This document shows positions 25,532-33,819 of a DNA stretch of 42,438 nt, piece by piece. How positions within the stretch are numbered: the stretch's first letter is position 1; every line of letters starts with the position of its first letter. The notes below the pieces were generated by a model that had not been told where the DNA came from, made no database searches, and saw nothing but the letters and a program-made list of their open reading frames with translations. Source of the stretch: Proteobacteria bacterium SG_bin9 (GTDB lineage: Bacteria > Pseudomonadota > Alphaproteobacteria > Rhizobiales > Xanthobacteraceae); assembly GCA_002083525.1 (NCBI GenBank), contig LWDM01000010.1:1-42438 (forward strand), given 5' to 3'. Made by a program: the position numbers and the translations under genes.

Positions 25532-26828
25532 CGCCGGCACCCGCCTCGAGCCGCAATTGCAACAGGTAGGGTTCGAGCGCTGCGAGCGTGCGTTCGAGCG
25601 CGCCGCCGAGCCGATCGACAACCGCCATCGCGGCATCGCTCGACTGTTGCCGCAGCGCCGAGTCGGACAGCCACTGCCCAAACTGCCGCACCAGCATTTC
25701 AACGCTGTCGACCTGCCGCGCGCCGCCGGTGCGATCGAGCGCGCCGTAGACCTCGGTAAAATTGTGAACGTGCGGTCCATGCAAAATCGCAGCGCCGAGC
25801 TTGATCGCCTCGATCGGATTCTGTCCGCCGTGTTCGACCAGCGAGCCGCCCATGAACACGATCGGCGCAAAGCGATAGAACACACCCATCTCGCCGATGG
25901 TGTCGGCTACGTAGACATCGGTCTGCGCCGACGGCAGTTGCTCGCGTGAACGCAGCGCCACCTGCAGGCCAGCGTTGGCAACCATCCCCGCGATCTCGCT
26001 GCCGCGCTTGGGATGACGCGGGATGATGACGCTCACAAGCGCGGGAAGATAGGCTGCGAGTTTGCGGTGCGCAGCGACCACCAGTTCCTCCTCGCCCGCA
26101 TGGGTGGAGGCCGCGGCGATGACCGGACGGCCGCGCGTCACCGCCATCAACCGGTCGAGCTTGGTGCGATCGGCGGGCGGCGCCGGCACATCGAGCTTCA
26201 GATTGCCCGTGGTCATGACATCGCGCGCACCGAGCGACGAGAAACGCTCGGCGTCCGCATCCGATTGCGCAAGCACGAAGTCCAGCCGGCCGAGCAACGC
26301 GCCGATGGTCGCCTGCGCCTTCCTCCAGCGCGGATACGAGCGCTGCGACATGCGGCCGTTGACAACCACCATCGGAATGCGCCGCTCGGAACACGACAGG
26401 ATCAGGTTGGGCCAGAGATCGGATTCGACGAACAACGCCATCGTCGGCTGCCAGGTGTCGAGAAAGCGATCGACATAGCGCGGCGCGTCGTACGGCAGAT
26501 ACTGATGCAGCACATCCGGAGGAAAACGTCCGGTGATGATTTCGGCTGACGTGACGGTCCCCGATGTCATCAGGATGCGGATATTCAGCGCGCGCAATCG
26601 ATCGACCAGCGCCGCCGCTGCGAGCACTTCGCCGACACTCGCGCCATGAATCCAGATCAGCGGCCCGGGCGGGCGCGTCGCGCTGGTGACGCCGCGGCGT
26701 TCATTGAAGCGCGCCGGATCCTCTTTGCCCTGCTTCAGGCGACGGCGGATCAGCGCGGCGGAGAACGGTACGGCGGCGGCCGACAGCTTCCGGTAGGCGC
26801 GCAGCGTGAGCGGCAAATCGCTCGACAT
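25524..26828 (-). CDS. waaA: 3-deoxy-D-manno-octulosonic acid (Kdo) transferase
   Basis: Inner-membrane glycosyltransferase (GT30) that adds Kdo from CMP-Kdo to lipid IVA. The 434-residue protein has the N-terminal IWIHGASVGEVLAAAALVDRL signature (about 58-78) with the catalytic Glu. The middle carries the FVESDLWPNLI segment, and the second Rossmann domain includes VIAAASTHAGEEELV (about 232-246) and FMGGSLVEHGGQNPIEA. The start ATG overlaps the stop of the upstream acyltransferase gene by one base (TAATG). It sits directly before lpxK. Mono- or bifunctional Kdo addition cannot be told from sequence. Confidence 0.96.
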   Translation of the reverse strand: MSSDLPLTLRAYRKLSAAAVPFSAALIRRRLKQGKEDPARFNERRGVTSATRPPGPLIWIHGASVGEVLAAAALVDRLRALNIRILMTSGTVTSAEIITGRFPPDVLHQYLPYDAPRYVDRFLDTWQPTMALFVESDLWPNLILSCSERRIPMVVVNGRMSQRSYPRWRKAQATIGALLGRLDFVLAQSDADAERFSSLGARDVMTTGNLKLDVPAPPADRTKLDRLMAVTRGRPVIAAASTHAGEEELVVAAHRKLAAYLPALVSVIIPRHPKRGSEIAGMVANAGLQVALRSREQLPSAQTDVYVADTIGEMGVFYRFAPIVFMGGSLVEHGGQNPIEAIKLGAAILHGPHVHNFTEVYGALDRTGGARQVDSVEMLVRQFGQWLSDSALRQQSSDAAMAVVDRLGGALERTLAALEPYLLQLRLEAGAGDA

Positions 26829-27526
26829 TACGCCTCCCCGGGCCTGCCGATGCGGGCGTAGGCGCGGCGCGTCAGTTCATTGAGGCTCGTCTCGAGCTGC
26901 ACGCGACACGCTTCCATGACCTGATCATCCGCATCGGACGGCACGGAGATGACATCTCCCGCCATAATGATACCGCGCCCGAAGGGCAAATGAACCACCG
27001 AACGGTCCCAGTTGTCGAGCCGCTTGAAGCGGCTGGTTGCGATGGCAACCGGAATAATTGGCCGGCCCGACTCGCGCGCCAGCATGATGACACCGAGGCC
27101 CGCGATGCGCGCCACCTTCGGCACGTCTGCGGTCACCGCGATACTGCAATTCTCTTCCTTGAGCGCACGCAGCATGCTCATGAACGCTGAAACGCCGCCT
27201 TTGCGGCGGAATTCGTTGCCATGATCGCCGGAACCGCGAATGGCATCGGCCCCGAGGCGTCGTGCTGCAACTGCGTTGATTTCGCCATCGCGGTGCCGCG
27301 AGATCAGGACCTTGGCGCGGTGATGCCTCTTCTTGGCAAACGACATCATAAAGTGATGACCGTGCCAGAAGGCGAAGATCGCCGGCATCTCGCGCTCGAC
27401 CCGGTCATAAAGATCAGGCGGATCATAGGTGAAGCGATTGGTCAGCCAGACGAGCCGCAAGAACTCAGCCGCCAGAACGCCGGCGCTGTGAAGAAACCAG
27501 CCGCTCCTCGTCAGATTGCGCAGCAT
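26828..27526 (-). CDS. DUF374 lysophospholipid acyltransferase family protein
   Basis: A 232-residue member of the DUF374 acyltransferase-like family, starting at ATG 27526 (MLRNLTRSGW). The upstream extension to 27631 is the shadow of the neighbouring gene. A hydrophobic N-terminal segment (10-27) anchors it in the inner membrane. FAFWHGHHFMMS (about 53-64) lies where acyltransferases carry their HxxxxD motif but does not match it exactly. RGSGDHGNEFRRKGG and ADVPKVARIAG follow as family blocks. The stop overlaps the waaA start by one base and the start is two bases after DUF4170. A role in acylating lipid A or a phospholipid is inferred from the company of waaA and lpxK. Confidence 0.87.
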   Translation of the reverse strand: MLRNLTRSGWFLHSAGVLAAEFLRLVWLTNRFTYDPPDLYDRVEREMPAIFAFWHGHHFMMSFAKKRHHRAKVLISRHRDGEINAVAARRLGADAIRGSGDHGNEFRRKGGVSAFMSMLRALKEENCSIAVTADVPKVARIAGLGVIMLARESGRPIIPVAIATSRFKRLDNWDRSVVHLPFGRGIIMAGDVISVPSDADDQVMEACRVQLETSLNELTRRAYARIGRPGEA

Positions 27527-27528
27527 CG

Positions 27529-27777
27529 TTAGCGGTGGGTGTCGGTCTCGGGATCGAGCAGCCGATGCAGGTGCACGATGAAGTAACGTGTCTGCGCGCT
27601 GTCGACCGTCATCTGCGCCTTCGCCTTCCATGCGGCGTAGGCCGACGCATAGTTCGGATAAAGGCCGACGATGTCCACCTGATCGAGATCCTTGAAGGTC
27701 GCGTGGTCGAGATCGTGGAGTTCGCCGCCGATCACGAGATGAAGAAGTTGCTGCTGCGGACTATCGGACATCGTCAT
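27529..27777 (-). CDS. DUF4170 family protein
   Basis: An 82-residue soluble protein of the DUF4170 family, function unknown. Characteristic blocks are LHLVIGGEL (about 12-20), VDIVGLYPNYASAYAAWKAK (about 34-53) and RYFIVHLHRLLDPE. ATG 27777 is listed; ATG 27771 is equally possible. It lies between an inositol-monophosphatase family gene (20 bases upstream) and the DUF374 acyltransferase (two bases downstream), in a conserved alphaproteobacterial lipid A gene order. Confidence 0.85.
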   Translation of the reverse strand: MTMSDSPQQQLLHLVIGGELHDLDHATFKDLDQVDIVGLYPNYASAYAAWKAKAQMTVDSAQTRYFIVHLHRLLDPETDTHR

Positions 27778-27797
27778 CTTTCCTCAAGACGTCCATT

Positions 27798-28613
27798 TCA
27801 AGACGTGGCCCGTTTGCGGAAGTGCTCGACTATGCGCGCGTGGCGCTCGCGTCCTGCGGCCACCAGAACGCCGTGTGTCACATCCTGCAAATTGTAGACC
27901 AACGGCTCGCCCGCGAGCGAGGTGATTCGGCCACCCGCTTCTTGGACGATCAGATCGGCCGCCGCAAGGTCCCAGTCCTTGCTCGCGCCGCCCGCAAAAG
28001 CCGCGTCAATCCGCCCCTCGGCGACCCGGCACAGCCGCAGCGCCAGCGAGCCGATCCGCGGGTGCGGAAGGACATTTTCTGATGGCGGGACAAGTCGCTC
28101 CAGCAGAGGCTTCGGCCCTGCCAGCCTGGGCAGATTGATATCTGTCCCTTCCGTCGCGGTCACCGGCGCCCCGTTGAGGGTCGCACCACACCCCTTCACC
28201 GCTAAAAAGAACTCGCCGCTGGCCGGAGCGAACACCGCCGCAGCCACAGGATTACCCTGCGTCACCAGTGCCGCGCTGACGCACCAGTCATCGCGGCCGG
28301 CGAGAAACGAACGGGTGCCGTCGATCGGATCGACGATCCAGACGTTGGCTTTGTCGAGACGCGCGGCTTCATCGGCGCTTTCTTCCGACAGCCAGCCATA
28401 GTCCGGCGCAGCTTTCTGCAAGCGATCATGCAACAGATCGTTCGCCGCGATATCTGCTTCCGAGACCGGCGACGATCCGCCCTTGACCCAGCTTCGCAAC
28501 TCGGTGCGGAACATCCCCAGCGCCAGTTCGCCCGCCTCTTTAACGGCGCTGGCAAGAATGTCGCCGTCGCGCGTAAGCGCTTCCGAAGCGATGGATCGAT
28601 CAGCGCCCGGCAA
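27798..28613 (-). CDS. Inositol monophosphatase family protein (CysQ-like)
   Basis: Metal-dependent phosphatase of 271 residues. The magnesium-binding signature WIVDPIDGTRSFLAGRDDW (about 92-110) and the second signature KDWDLAAADLIVQEAGG (about 213-229) are complete, as is the LSEESADE glutamate region. Substrate could be inositol 1-phosphate, 3',5'-adenosine bisphosphate (CysQ) or a sugar phosphate; the motifs do not separate these. The start overlaps the end of pmbA by 14 bases, so the two are co-transcribed. No signal peptide. Confidence 0.92.
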   Translation of the reverse strand: MPGADRSIASEALTRDGDILASAVKEAGELALGMFRTELRSWVKGGSSPVSEADIAANDLLHDRLQKAAPDYGWLSEESADEAARLDKANVWIVDPIDGTRSFLAGRDDWCVSAALVTQGNPVAAAVFAPASGEFFLAVKGCGATLNGAPVTATEGTDINLPRLAGPKPLLERLVPPSENVLPHPRIGSLALRLCRVAEGRIDAAFAGGASKDWDLAAADLIVQEAGGRITSLAGEPLVYNLQDVTHGVLVAAGRERHARIVEHFRKRATS

Positions 28614-30000
28614 CCGTCATCTCTCCGAGCCTTACCGTCGGTGCGTTGACGCCGTAGCGGAACGTCAGATCGTTCGCCGGCGCCATCGATTTAAAGATAT
28701 CGAGCAGGTGGCCGGCGATGGTCACTTCGCTGACTGCGTAAGTCAGCTCACCGTTCTCGATCCAGAAACCGGCCGCGCCGCGGCTGTAATCGCCGGTGAC
28801 ACCGTTGACACCCGAGCCGATCAGATCGGTGACATAGAAGCCTTGCTTGATGTCCGACATCAGCTCCTTCGGCGTCATGCGTCCGGCTGCGAGATGCAGA
28901 TTGTACGCGCCGGGCGACGGCGACGACGACACGCCGCGATGCGCGTGGCCGGTGGTCTTGAGGCCAAGCTCGCGCGCGGTCGCGCAATCCAGGAGCCAGG
29001 TCGACAGCACCCCGTTCTCGACGATTGCCGTTTTCTTCGTGGCGACGCCCTCCGCATCGAACGCCTGCGAGCGCAAGCCGCGCACGCGCAGCGGATCGTC
29101 GATGATCTGCACGCCCGCATCGAACAGCTGCTGGCCGAGCTTGTCCTTCAGGAAGCTTGCCTTGCGTGCGATCGACGCACCGTTCGCCGCACCGACGAGA
29201 TAACCGACCAGCGATCCCGCGACACGCGGATCGAACACGACCTGAGCCTTCTGCGTCGAAACCTTCTTCGGGTTGAGCCGCGCCACGGTGCGCTCGCCCG
29301 CGCCCTTGCCGACCACTTCCGGCGCGAGCAGATCGCTCGCATGCAGCGCCGAGGTGAAATCGTAGTCGCGCTCCATGCCGGTGCCCTCGCCGGCGATCGC
29401 CGTCATCGAGATGCTCTGGCTCGAGCGCAGGTAGGATCCGTGGAAGCCGGTCGAGGTCACCAGCACCATGCCGCCGATGCCGCACGAGGCCGACGCGCCG
29501 TTCGACTTGGTGACGCCTTTCACCGCAAGCGCGGCGGCTTCGGCTGCGCGGGCCCGGCGTTCGAGTTCGGCGGTCGACGGCATCGCCGCATCGATCAGGT
29601 CAAGGTTGGCAAAATTCTTTGCGAGCAAGTCAGGATCGGCGAGCCCGACATACGGATCGTCCGGCGCGATCTTCGCCATCGCCACCGCACGCTCGGCGAG
29701 CTTGGCAACATCGGCCGCAATGTCGTTGGTCGAGACCACCGCCTGCCGCCGGCCGACGAACACGCGCAAGCCGACATCATCGCCTTCGGAGCGCTCGGAT
29801 TCCTCGACCTGTCCGTCGCGGATATCGACGCCCTGCGACATGCCGCGCACCGCAACCGCGTCGGCGGCATCGGCGCCGGCGCGCTTGGCGGCCTCGACGA
29901 GGCGCTGCGCCAGCGCCGAGAGTGCGGATTGATCGAGCAAATCGGCGGCGGGAGCCTTTGACGTGACGTTGGGTGTCGCGGCGTTTGGTGAAGAGTTCAC
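28600..30000 (-). CDS. pmbA: TldD/PmbA family metalloprotease subunit PmbA (TldE)
   Basis: Non-metal-binding partner (TldE/PmbA) of the TldD/TldE peptide-processing protease, cytoplasmic. GTG 30000 gives 466 residues and has AGGA nine bases upstream; ATG 30042 is the alternative. Family blocks are AAKRAGADAADAVAVRG (near the N-terminus), GLRVFVGRRQAVVSTND, SIARKASFLKDKLGQ, KTTGHAHRG and FYVTDLIGSGVNGVTGDYSRG (the last conserved in TldD/PmbA C-termini). The HExxxH zinc motif of TldD is absent, as expected for PmbA. It heads the minus-strand run that continues into the inositol-monophosphatase and lipid A genes. Confidence 0.93.
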   Translation of the reverse strand: MNSSPNAATPNVTSKAPAADLLDQSALSALAQRLVEAAKRAGADAADAVAVRGMSQGVDIRDGQVEESERSEGDDVGLRVFVGRRQAVVSTNDIAADVAKLAERAVAMAKIAPDDPYVGLADPDLLAKNFANLDLIDAAMPSTAELERRARAAEAAALAVKGVTKSNGASASCGIGGMVLVTSTGFHGSYLRSSQSISMTAIAGEGTGMERDYDFTSALHASDLLAPEVVGKGAGERTVARLNPKKVSTQKAQVVFDPRVAGSLVGYLVGAANGASIARKASFLKDKLGQQLFDAGVQIIDDPLRVRGLRSQAFDAEGVATKKTAIVENGVLSTWLLDCATARELGLKTTGHAHRGVSSSPSPGAYNLHLAAGRMTPKELMSDIKQGFYVTDLIGSGVNGVTGDYSRGAAGFWIENGELTYAVSEVTIAGHLLDIFKSMAPANDLTFRYGVNAPTVRLGEMTVAGR

Positions 30001-30275
30001 GAACGGGGTTCCTGACAATTTGCGATTGCGGGGCGGAATCATCAGATGTGCCCGTGGCGCAAGGACTTCAAGCACTTGCGGGGCGCAAGATCAACGAATT
30101 TTCCGGGCCCTCGCAAGAACTTGTCAATCATCCCGGCCAAGCTCTCGTCAATCATGAGAATCGAAGCGACCCGCGCTACCGCGGGTTAACCAGCCTTTTT
30201 AAGCGAATCCGGACACGGCTCTGGCACAGTCTCACGCATCGACCGGGAACATAATCCCGGCGGGGAGATAAAGCC
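30001..30275. other. Divergent promoter region between pmbA and DUF6101
   Basis: About 275 bases without a supported gene. It holds a perfect 7 bp hairpin, ACCCGCG-CTAC-CGCGGGT (30169-30186), followed ten bases later by TTTTT. A purine-rich site (GGGGAG) at about 30262-30267 serves the GTG start at 30276. No clear -35/-10 pair was found on either strand. Confidence 0.5.
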
Positions 30276-30827
30276 GTGAGGCGTCAAACATCATCAAGCG
30301 GGGTTGCACCCGTCGGGTCGAGCCGCGTCCTGCGGCTCGACCCTCTCTCTCTTCCGTTGCAATTCGACGCACGCGATACGCGCGCCGATGGCGGCATCCG
30401 CCACGTCGAGCTCGATCGCGAGCGCATCACCGTCCGCCGCGCTGTCAGCGGCGTGCGCATGGCCGTCAACATTCGTGTCAGCGACTTCATCGGCATCGCG
30501 CTGCGCGACGCCGGCGATGAGCAAGCGCTGGTGCTGGTGCATCGCGACCCGTCGCTGACGCTGCCGCTTCTGATCACCGCCGAACCGGAGGAGATCGACG
30601 GCCTGTGGCAGCTCTGGAGCGATTGCTTGAAGCTGCCGAAGATCACGCGCGAGGAAGAAGCCGCCGCGCGTGGACACAAGATTTTCGCGGAGCCGGCCCC
30701 CCGCCGCCGCCGCCGCAATGCGATCCGTGCCCGCCGTCCGAAGTTTCTGGTGCGCCGCCGCGCCGGTCATTCGGTCGACGGCATGGCCGTTTACCGCGAC
30801 GCGCGCGAGATTATTGCCCGCAACTAA
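30276..30827 (+). CDS. DUF6101 family protein (GTG start)
   Basis: A 183-residue protein that matches, from memory, the DUF6101 family of Bradyrhizobium-group bacteria; function unknown. Two thirds is a compact beta-rich region (LDPLSLPLQFDARDTRADGG through VSDFIGIALRD). The C-terminus is strongly basic, with a run of Arg residues (about 141-147), suggesting nucleic-acid or membrane contact. GTG 30276 is preceded by GGGGAG. The gene is followed seven bases later by a paired hairpin element and converges with ubiA. No signal peptide or membrane helix is seen. Confidence 0.82.
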   Translation: MRRQTSSSGVAPVGSSRVLRLDPLSLPLQFDARDTRADGGIRHVELDRERITVRRAVSGVRMAVNIRVSDFIGIALRDAGDEQALVLVHRDPSLTLPLLITAEPEEIDGLWQLWSDCLKLPKITREEEAAARGHKIFAEPAPRRRRRNAIRARRPKFLVRRRAGHSVDGMAVYRDAREIIARN

Positions 30828-30834
30828 GGTTTAG

Positions 30835-30910
30835 CTAGTGGTCCGATTCTAACATTCGCATCCCGTCGAGGCAGGCGCTTAGGCGAATGTTAGAATCGAA
30901 GGACCACTAG
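30835..30910. repeat. CTAG-ended hairpin, pair A left member
   Basis: Left arm 30835-30859, loop 30860-30882 (23 nt), right arm 30883-30910. Outer stem CTAGTGGTC/GACCACTAG is 9 bp. Inner stem CGATTCTAACATTCGC pairs over 16 bp. The right arm carries three unpaired bases (AAG, equal to CTT on the other strand) between the two stems. It begins eight bases after the DUF6101 stop. Confidence 0.95.
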
Positions 30911-30922
30911 CAAATATAAATT

Positions 30923-31001
30923 CTAGTGGAGTTTTGGATTTGACATTCGCATCGCGAAGTCGCGGCAAGGTAACCAGCGAATGTCAAATCCACTCCACTA
31001 G
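30923..31001. repeat. CTAG-ended hairpin, pair A right member
   Basis: Left arm 30923-30950, loop 30951-30976 (26 nt), right arm 30977-31001. Outer stem CTAGTGGAG/CTCCACTAG is 9 bp. Inner stem TGGATTTGACATTCGC pairs over 16 bp. Here the three-base bulge (TTT) is in the left arm, so it mirrors the neighbour 12 bases away. The terminal CTAG supplies the ubiA stop codon (30998-31000). Confidence 0.95.
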
Positions 31002-31927
31002 CCGCGCAACAGCGCGTCGGCCAGCAGCCCTGCGAACAGCAGCAGCCCGGCATCGCGGTTCGACTTGAACAGCCGCAGACACAGCGCGGGATTGCCAATG
31101 TCGAGCCGCGCCACCTGCCAGCCGAGATGCACAGCGAACGCGGCGAGACCGGCAAATGCCGCCCAGCCCGCACCCGCGCGCCACAGCGCCGCGCCGATCA
31201 GCATCACCGCCAGTCCGTAAAAGAAAATCAGCGCCGGTTTGGTGCGCTCGGCAAACATCAGTGCCGTCGACTTGATGCCGATCAACGCGTCGTCCTCGCG
31301 ATCCTGATGCGCATAAATCGTATCGTAGGCAATCACCCACGCGATCGATCCGGCATAGAGCAACAGCGCTGTCGCATCGAGCCGGGCGAACACTGCGGCG
31401 AAACCCATCAGCGCCCCCCACGAGAAGGCGAGCCCGAGCACGACCTGCGGCCAGTAGGTAATGCGCTTCATGAACGGATAGATCGCAACCACCAGCAATG
31501 AGGCGATCCCGGTCATCACCGCGAAGCCGTTGAATTGCAGCAGCACCGCGAGCCCGACGAGGCTCTGCAGCACCGCGAACGCAAGCGCCTGCCGGACGCT
31601 GACTTGCCCGGACGGGATCGGCCGCGAGCGCGTGCGTTCGACGCTGCCGTCGAGATTGCGGTCGGTGATGTCGTTCCAGGTACAGCCGGCGCCGCGCATC
31701 ACGAACGCGCCGATGAAGAACAGCGCCAGCATCGCCGGCAGCTGTTTGAGATCGCGCGCCATGCCGCAGGCGAGCGCCGCCGACCACCAGCATGGCAACA
31801 GCAGCAACCACGCGCCGATGGGGCGGTCGAACCGCGAAAGACGCAGATAAGGGCGAAGCCAGGAGGGCGCGCGGGTGTCGACCCAGTTGTGGGTCGAGTC
31901 GGCGACGCGGCCGGTGGTGTCGGTCAT
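30998..31927 (-). CDS. ubiA: 4-hydroxybenzoate polyprenyltransferase
   Basis: Inner-membrane prenyltransferase that attaches the polyprenyl chain to 4-hydroxybenzoate in ubiquinone synthesis. The 309-residue protein has about eight hydrophobic helices. The two prenyl-diphosphate/Mg motifs are visible: NDITDRNLDGSVERTRSRP (about 82-100) and YAHQDREDDALIGIKSTAL (about 203-221). Length is usual. The TAG stop lies inside the terminal CTAG of the hairpin element 30923-31001, so the last residues (LLRG) are followed directly by repeat sequence. ATG 31927 is ten bases from the next gene's stop (31938), which could share a transcript. Confidence 0.96.
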   Translation of the reverse strand: MTDTTGRVADSTHNWVDTRAPSWLRPYLRLSRFDRPIGAWLLLLPCWWSAALACGMARDLKQLPAMLALFFIGAFVMRGAGCTWNDITDRNLDGSVERTRSRPIPSGQVSVRQALAFAVLQSLVGLAVLLQFNGFAVMTGIASLLVVAIYPFMKRITYWPQVVLGLAFSWGALMGFAAVFARLDATALLLYAGSIAWVIAYDTIYAHQDREDDALIGIKSTALMFAERTKPALIFFYGLAVMLIGAALWRAGAGWAAFAGLAAFAVHLGWQVARLDIGNPALCLRLFKSNRDAGLLLFAGLLADALLRG

Positions 31928-31937
31928 GACCCGCCCG

Positions 31938-32753
31938 TCACCGGGCGAGCACGTTGCCGCTCAGCGTATCGAAGGTGGTGCCGCCGCTGCGCCTGGGGCT
32001 GGTGTTGGCTTCGGGCAACGCGACCGAGCCGAGCGCTTCGCTCAGACTCGGACCTGCCGGCGCAGCCGGGCCTGCCTGCTGCTGTTTCGCGGCATTACAG
32101 ACCTGAGCGAGCAGCTTATCGGTGGTCGCACGGCCCTGCTTCATCTGGTCCAGAATCTGCGGCGGAATTCCGCAGCGCGCGGAATTGGCGCTGACGTACT
32201 TCATCAGCTTCAGTTCGGCGGCCGAGAAATTCTTGATCAGACCGCAGGCTTCCTGCGCCGACGCCTTGCGATCGCTGGCCGCCTTGATGGCCTTGCCGCG
32301 CTTTTCGGTTTCGTCGCGCAACGGCTGGAACTCGCGCACACACGCGGCGCCTGGATCGCCACCTCCACCGCCCGCCGACGGAGGCTGAGGCAATCCGCCG
32401 CCCGTTCCGGCGATCGGCGCGGCACCGCCGGACGGGAACGCGGTCGGCGATGCCGACGCACCACCCGCAGGCGGGAACGGCGACGAAGCACCACCTCCAC
32501 CGCCGCCGCCATTCACCGGCGGGAACGGTGACGCGCTGCGCTGACCGGATGCGGCCGGCTGCTGCGAATTGCTGGCGCCGTTGACCGGCGGGAACGGGGA
32601 ATTCGCATTGGTCGGCTGAGCCGGCGAAGCGCTGTTCGGCAGCGGCGCCGGAAACGCACCTTGCGCGCGAACATCAGCGGCATAGGCGGCAAGTGCCGCC
32701 ACCGCGAGCGGCGCCATCCAGATCTTGGTCGCAACGAGACGAGGGAAATTCAA
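31938..32753 (-). CDS. Secreted Pro/Gly-rich protein of unknown function (TTG start)
   Basis: I do not recognise a named family. Start is TTG 32753: GGAGGAG lies five bases upstream (minus strand), and no ATG fits the signal peptide as well. The 271-residue product has an export signal (hydrophobic about 12-28, VRAQ). A low-complexity region (about 30-120) of Pro, Gly, Ser and Ala follows, with three repeats of SPFPPVNG or SPFPPAGG. Residues about 125-220 form a soluble helical domain with four cysteines (AACVREF, EACGLI, ARCGIPP, QVCNAA), likely two disulfides. It is probably an exported or cell-surface-facing periplasmic protein. It lies upstream of ubiA on the same strand and diverges from rsmE. 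Confidence 0.82.
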   Translation of the reverse strand: MNFPRLVATKIWMAPLAVAALAAYAADVRAQGAFPAPLPNSASPAQPTNANSPFPPVNGASNSQQPAASGQRSASPFPPVNGGGGGGGASSPFPPAGGASASPTAFPSGGAAPIAGTGGGLPQPPSAGGGGGDPGAACVREFQPLRDETEKRGKAIKAASDRKASAQEACGLIKNFSAAELKLMKYVSANSARCGIPPQILDQMKQGRATTDKLLAQVCNAAKQQQAGPAAPAGPSLSEALGSVALPEANTSPRRSGGTTFDTLSGNVLAR

Positions 32754-32937
32754 GGGTTCTCCTCCAGCCGGATCCGAAATCCCTGGGACGTTTGTACGAT
32801 TCCTGAAAGGCCCTAACAACCCGTGTTGAACCTTTGGATTTTGGCGGCAACGCGGCGGTTTACCGCCGGATTGCGTGGCAATCCGGGCCCGTTCGGCTAA
32901 GAACACCGCAACGTGATGGCCGAAAGCCCGTTAGCAA

Positions 32938-33684
32938 ATGGCACGCTCCGATTTCAAGAGTCCGCGGCTGTATATCGACGCCCCCCTCGCCGCAAATACC
33001 TCGGTTCCGCTCGATCGCGACCGCAGCAACTATCTCGGCAACGTGCTGCGGCTCGCGGCCGGCAATACCGTGCTGGTCTTCAACGGCCGCGACGGTGAAT
33101 GGCAGGGCGTCATCGAAGGAACGAAGCGGCCGTCGGCGCTGCGTCTCGTGGCGCGTACGCGCGACCAAACGCCGGCGGCCGATCTGCATTACGTCTTTGC
33201 GCCGCTGAAGCACGCCCGGCTCGACTACATGGTGCAGAAGGCCGTCGAAATGGGCGCATCTCGCCTCGTGCCGGTGCTGACGCGATATACGCAGGTGAAC
33301 CGCGTCAACATCGAGCGCATGCGCGCCAATGTCATCGAAGCCGCTGAACAGTGCGGTATTCTCAGCATCGCAGAGGTCGCCGAACCGCTGGCGCTGGAAC
33401 GTTTTCTCACCTCACGCGACGGCAAGCGCCTGCTGATCTTCTGCGACGAGGAGGCCGATGTGGCGAACCCGGTCGAGGCGCTGCGCTCGGCTCCCGGCGG
33501 AAACGGCATCGATGTGCTGATCGGCCCCGAGGGCGGATTTGCTCCCGACGAGCGCGAGCAGCTCCTGCGGCAATCCCATGTCCGGCGTCTGTCGCTCGGC
33601 CCGCGTATCCTGCGGGCCGACACGGCCGCGGTTGCCGCCCTGGCGGCGGTCCAGAGCGCCCTCGGCGACTGGAATCAAAGCTGA
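32938..33684 (+). CDS. rsmE: 16S rRNA (uracil-1498-N3)-methyltransferase
   Basis: SPOUT-fold methyltransferase of 248 residues modifying U1498 in 16S rRNA. The N-terminal PUA-like domain covers about 1-70. The SPOUT domain follows with KHARLDYMVQKAVEMGASRL (about 89-108), GPEGGFAPDE (about 195-204) and the knot region LSLGPRILRADTAAVAAL (about 218-235) that binds SAM. ATG 32938 has only a weak ribosome-binding site. It lies upstream of hisZ on the same strand but 135 bp away. The gap 33685-33819 holds no obvious structure. Confidence 0.96.
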   Translation: MARSDFKSPRLYIDAPLAANTSVPLDRDRSNYLGNVLRLAAGNTVLVFNGRDGEWQGVIEGTKRPSALRLVARTRDQTPAADLHYVFAPLKHARLDYMVQKAVEMGASRLVPVLTRYTQVNRVNIERMRANVIEAAEQCGILSIAEVAEPLALERFLTSRDGKRLLIFCDEEADVANPVEALRSAPGGNGIDVLIGPEGGFAPDEREQLLRQSHVRRLSLGPRILRADTAAVAALAAVQSALGDWNQS

Positions 33685-33819
33685 TATACACGCCCCGGTT
33701 GCAATACCCCGGTTCGTTAAGCCCGCTCGCGGATCGAGGTCGAAACCGGACCTGCCGCGTGGTAGAGCGCAGTCCCTTTTGAAGACCTGACCTCTGGACC
33801 CAAGACTCTGGACAAAACC

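Noticed and set aside
28483..29961. Long plus-strand open frame opposite pmbA (492 codons)
   Set aside because: High-GC shadow of a well-supported gene; the translation is Arg/Ala-rich with no recognisable domain.
30169..30186. Hairpin ACCCGCG/CGCGGGT as a terminator
   Set aside because: No gene ends there in the right direction and the T run is ten bases away; kept only as a note in the intergenic region.
30835..31001. Hairpin pair as an ordinary rho-independent terminator for DUF6101 and ubiA
   Set aside because: No T run follows either hairpin, and the same design occurs between two same-strand genes at 37053-37220.
33685..33819. Possible tRNA before hisZ (a TGGTAGAGCGC string resembles a D-arm)
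   Set aside because: No matching acceptor stem, anticodon arm or T-arm could be folded on either strand.
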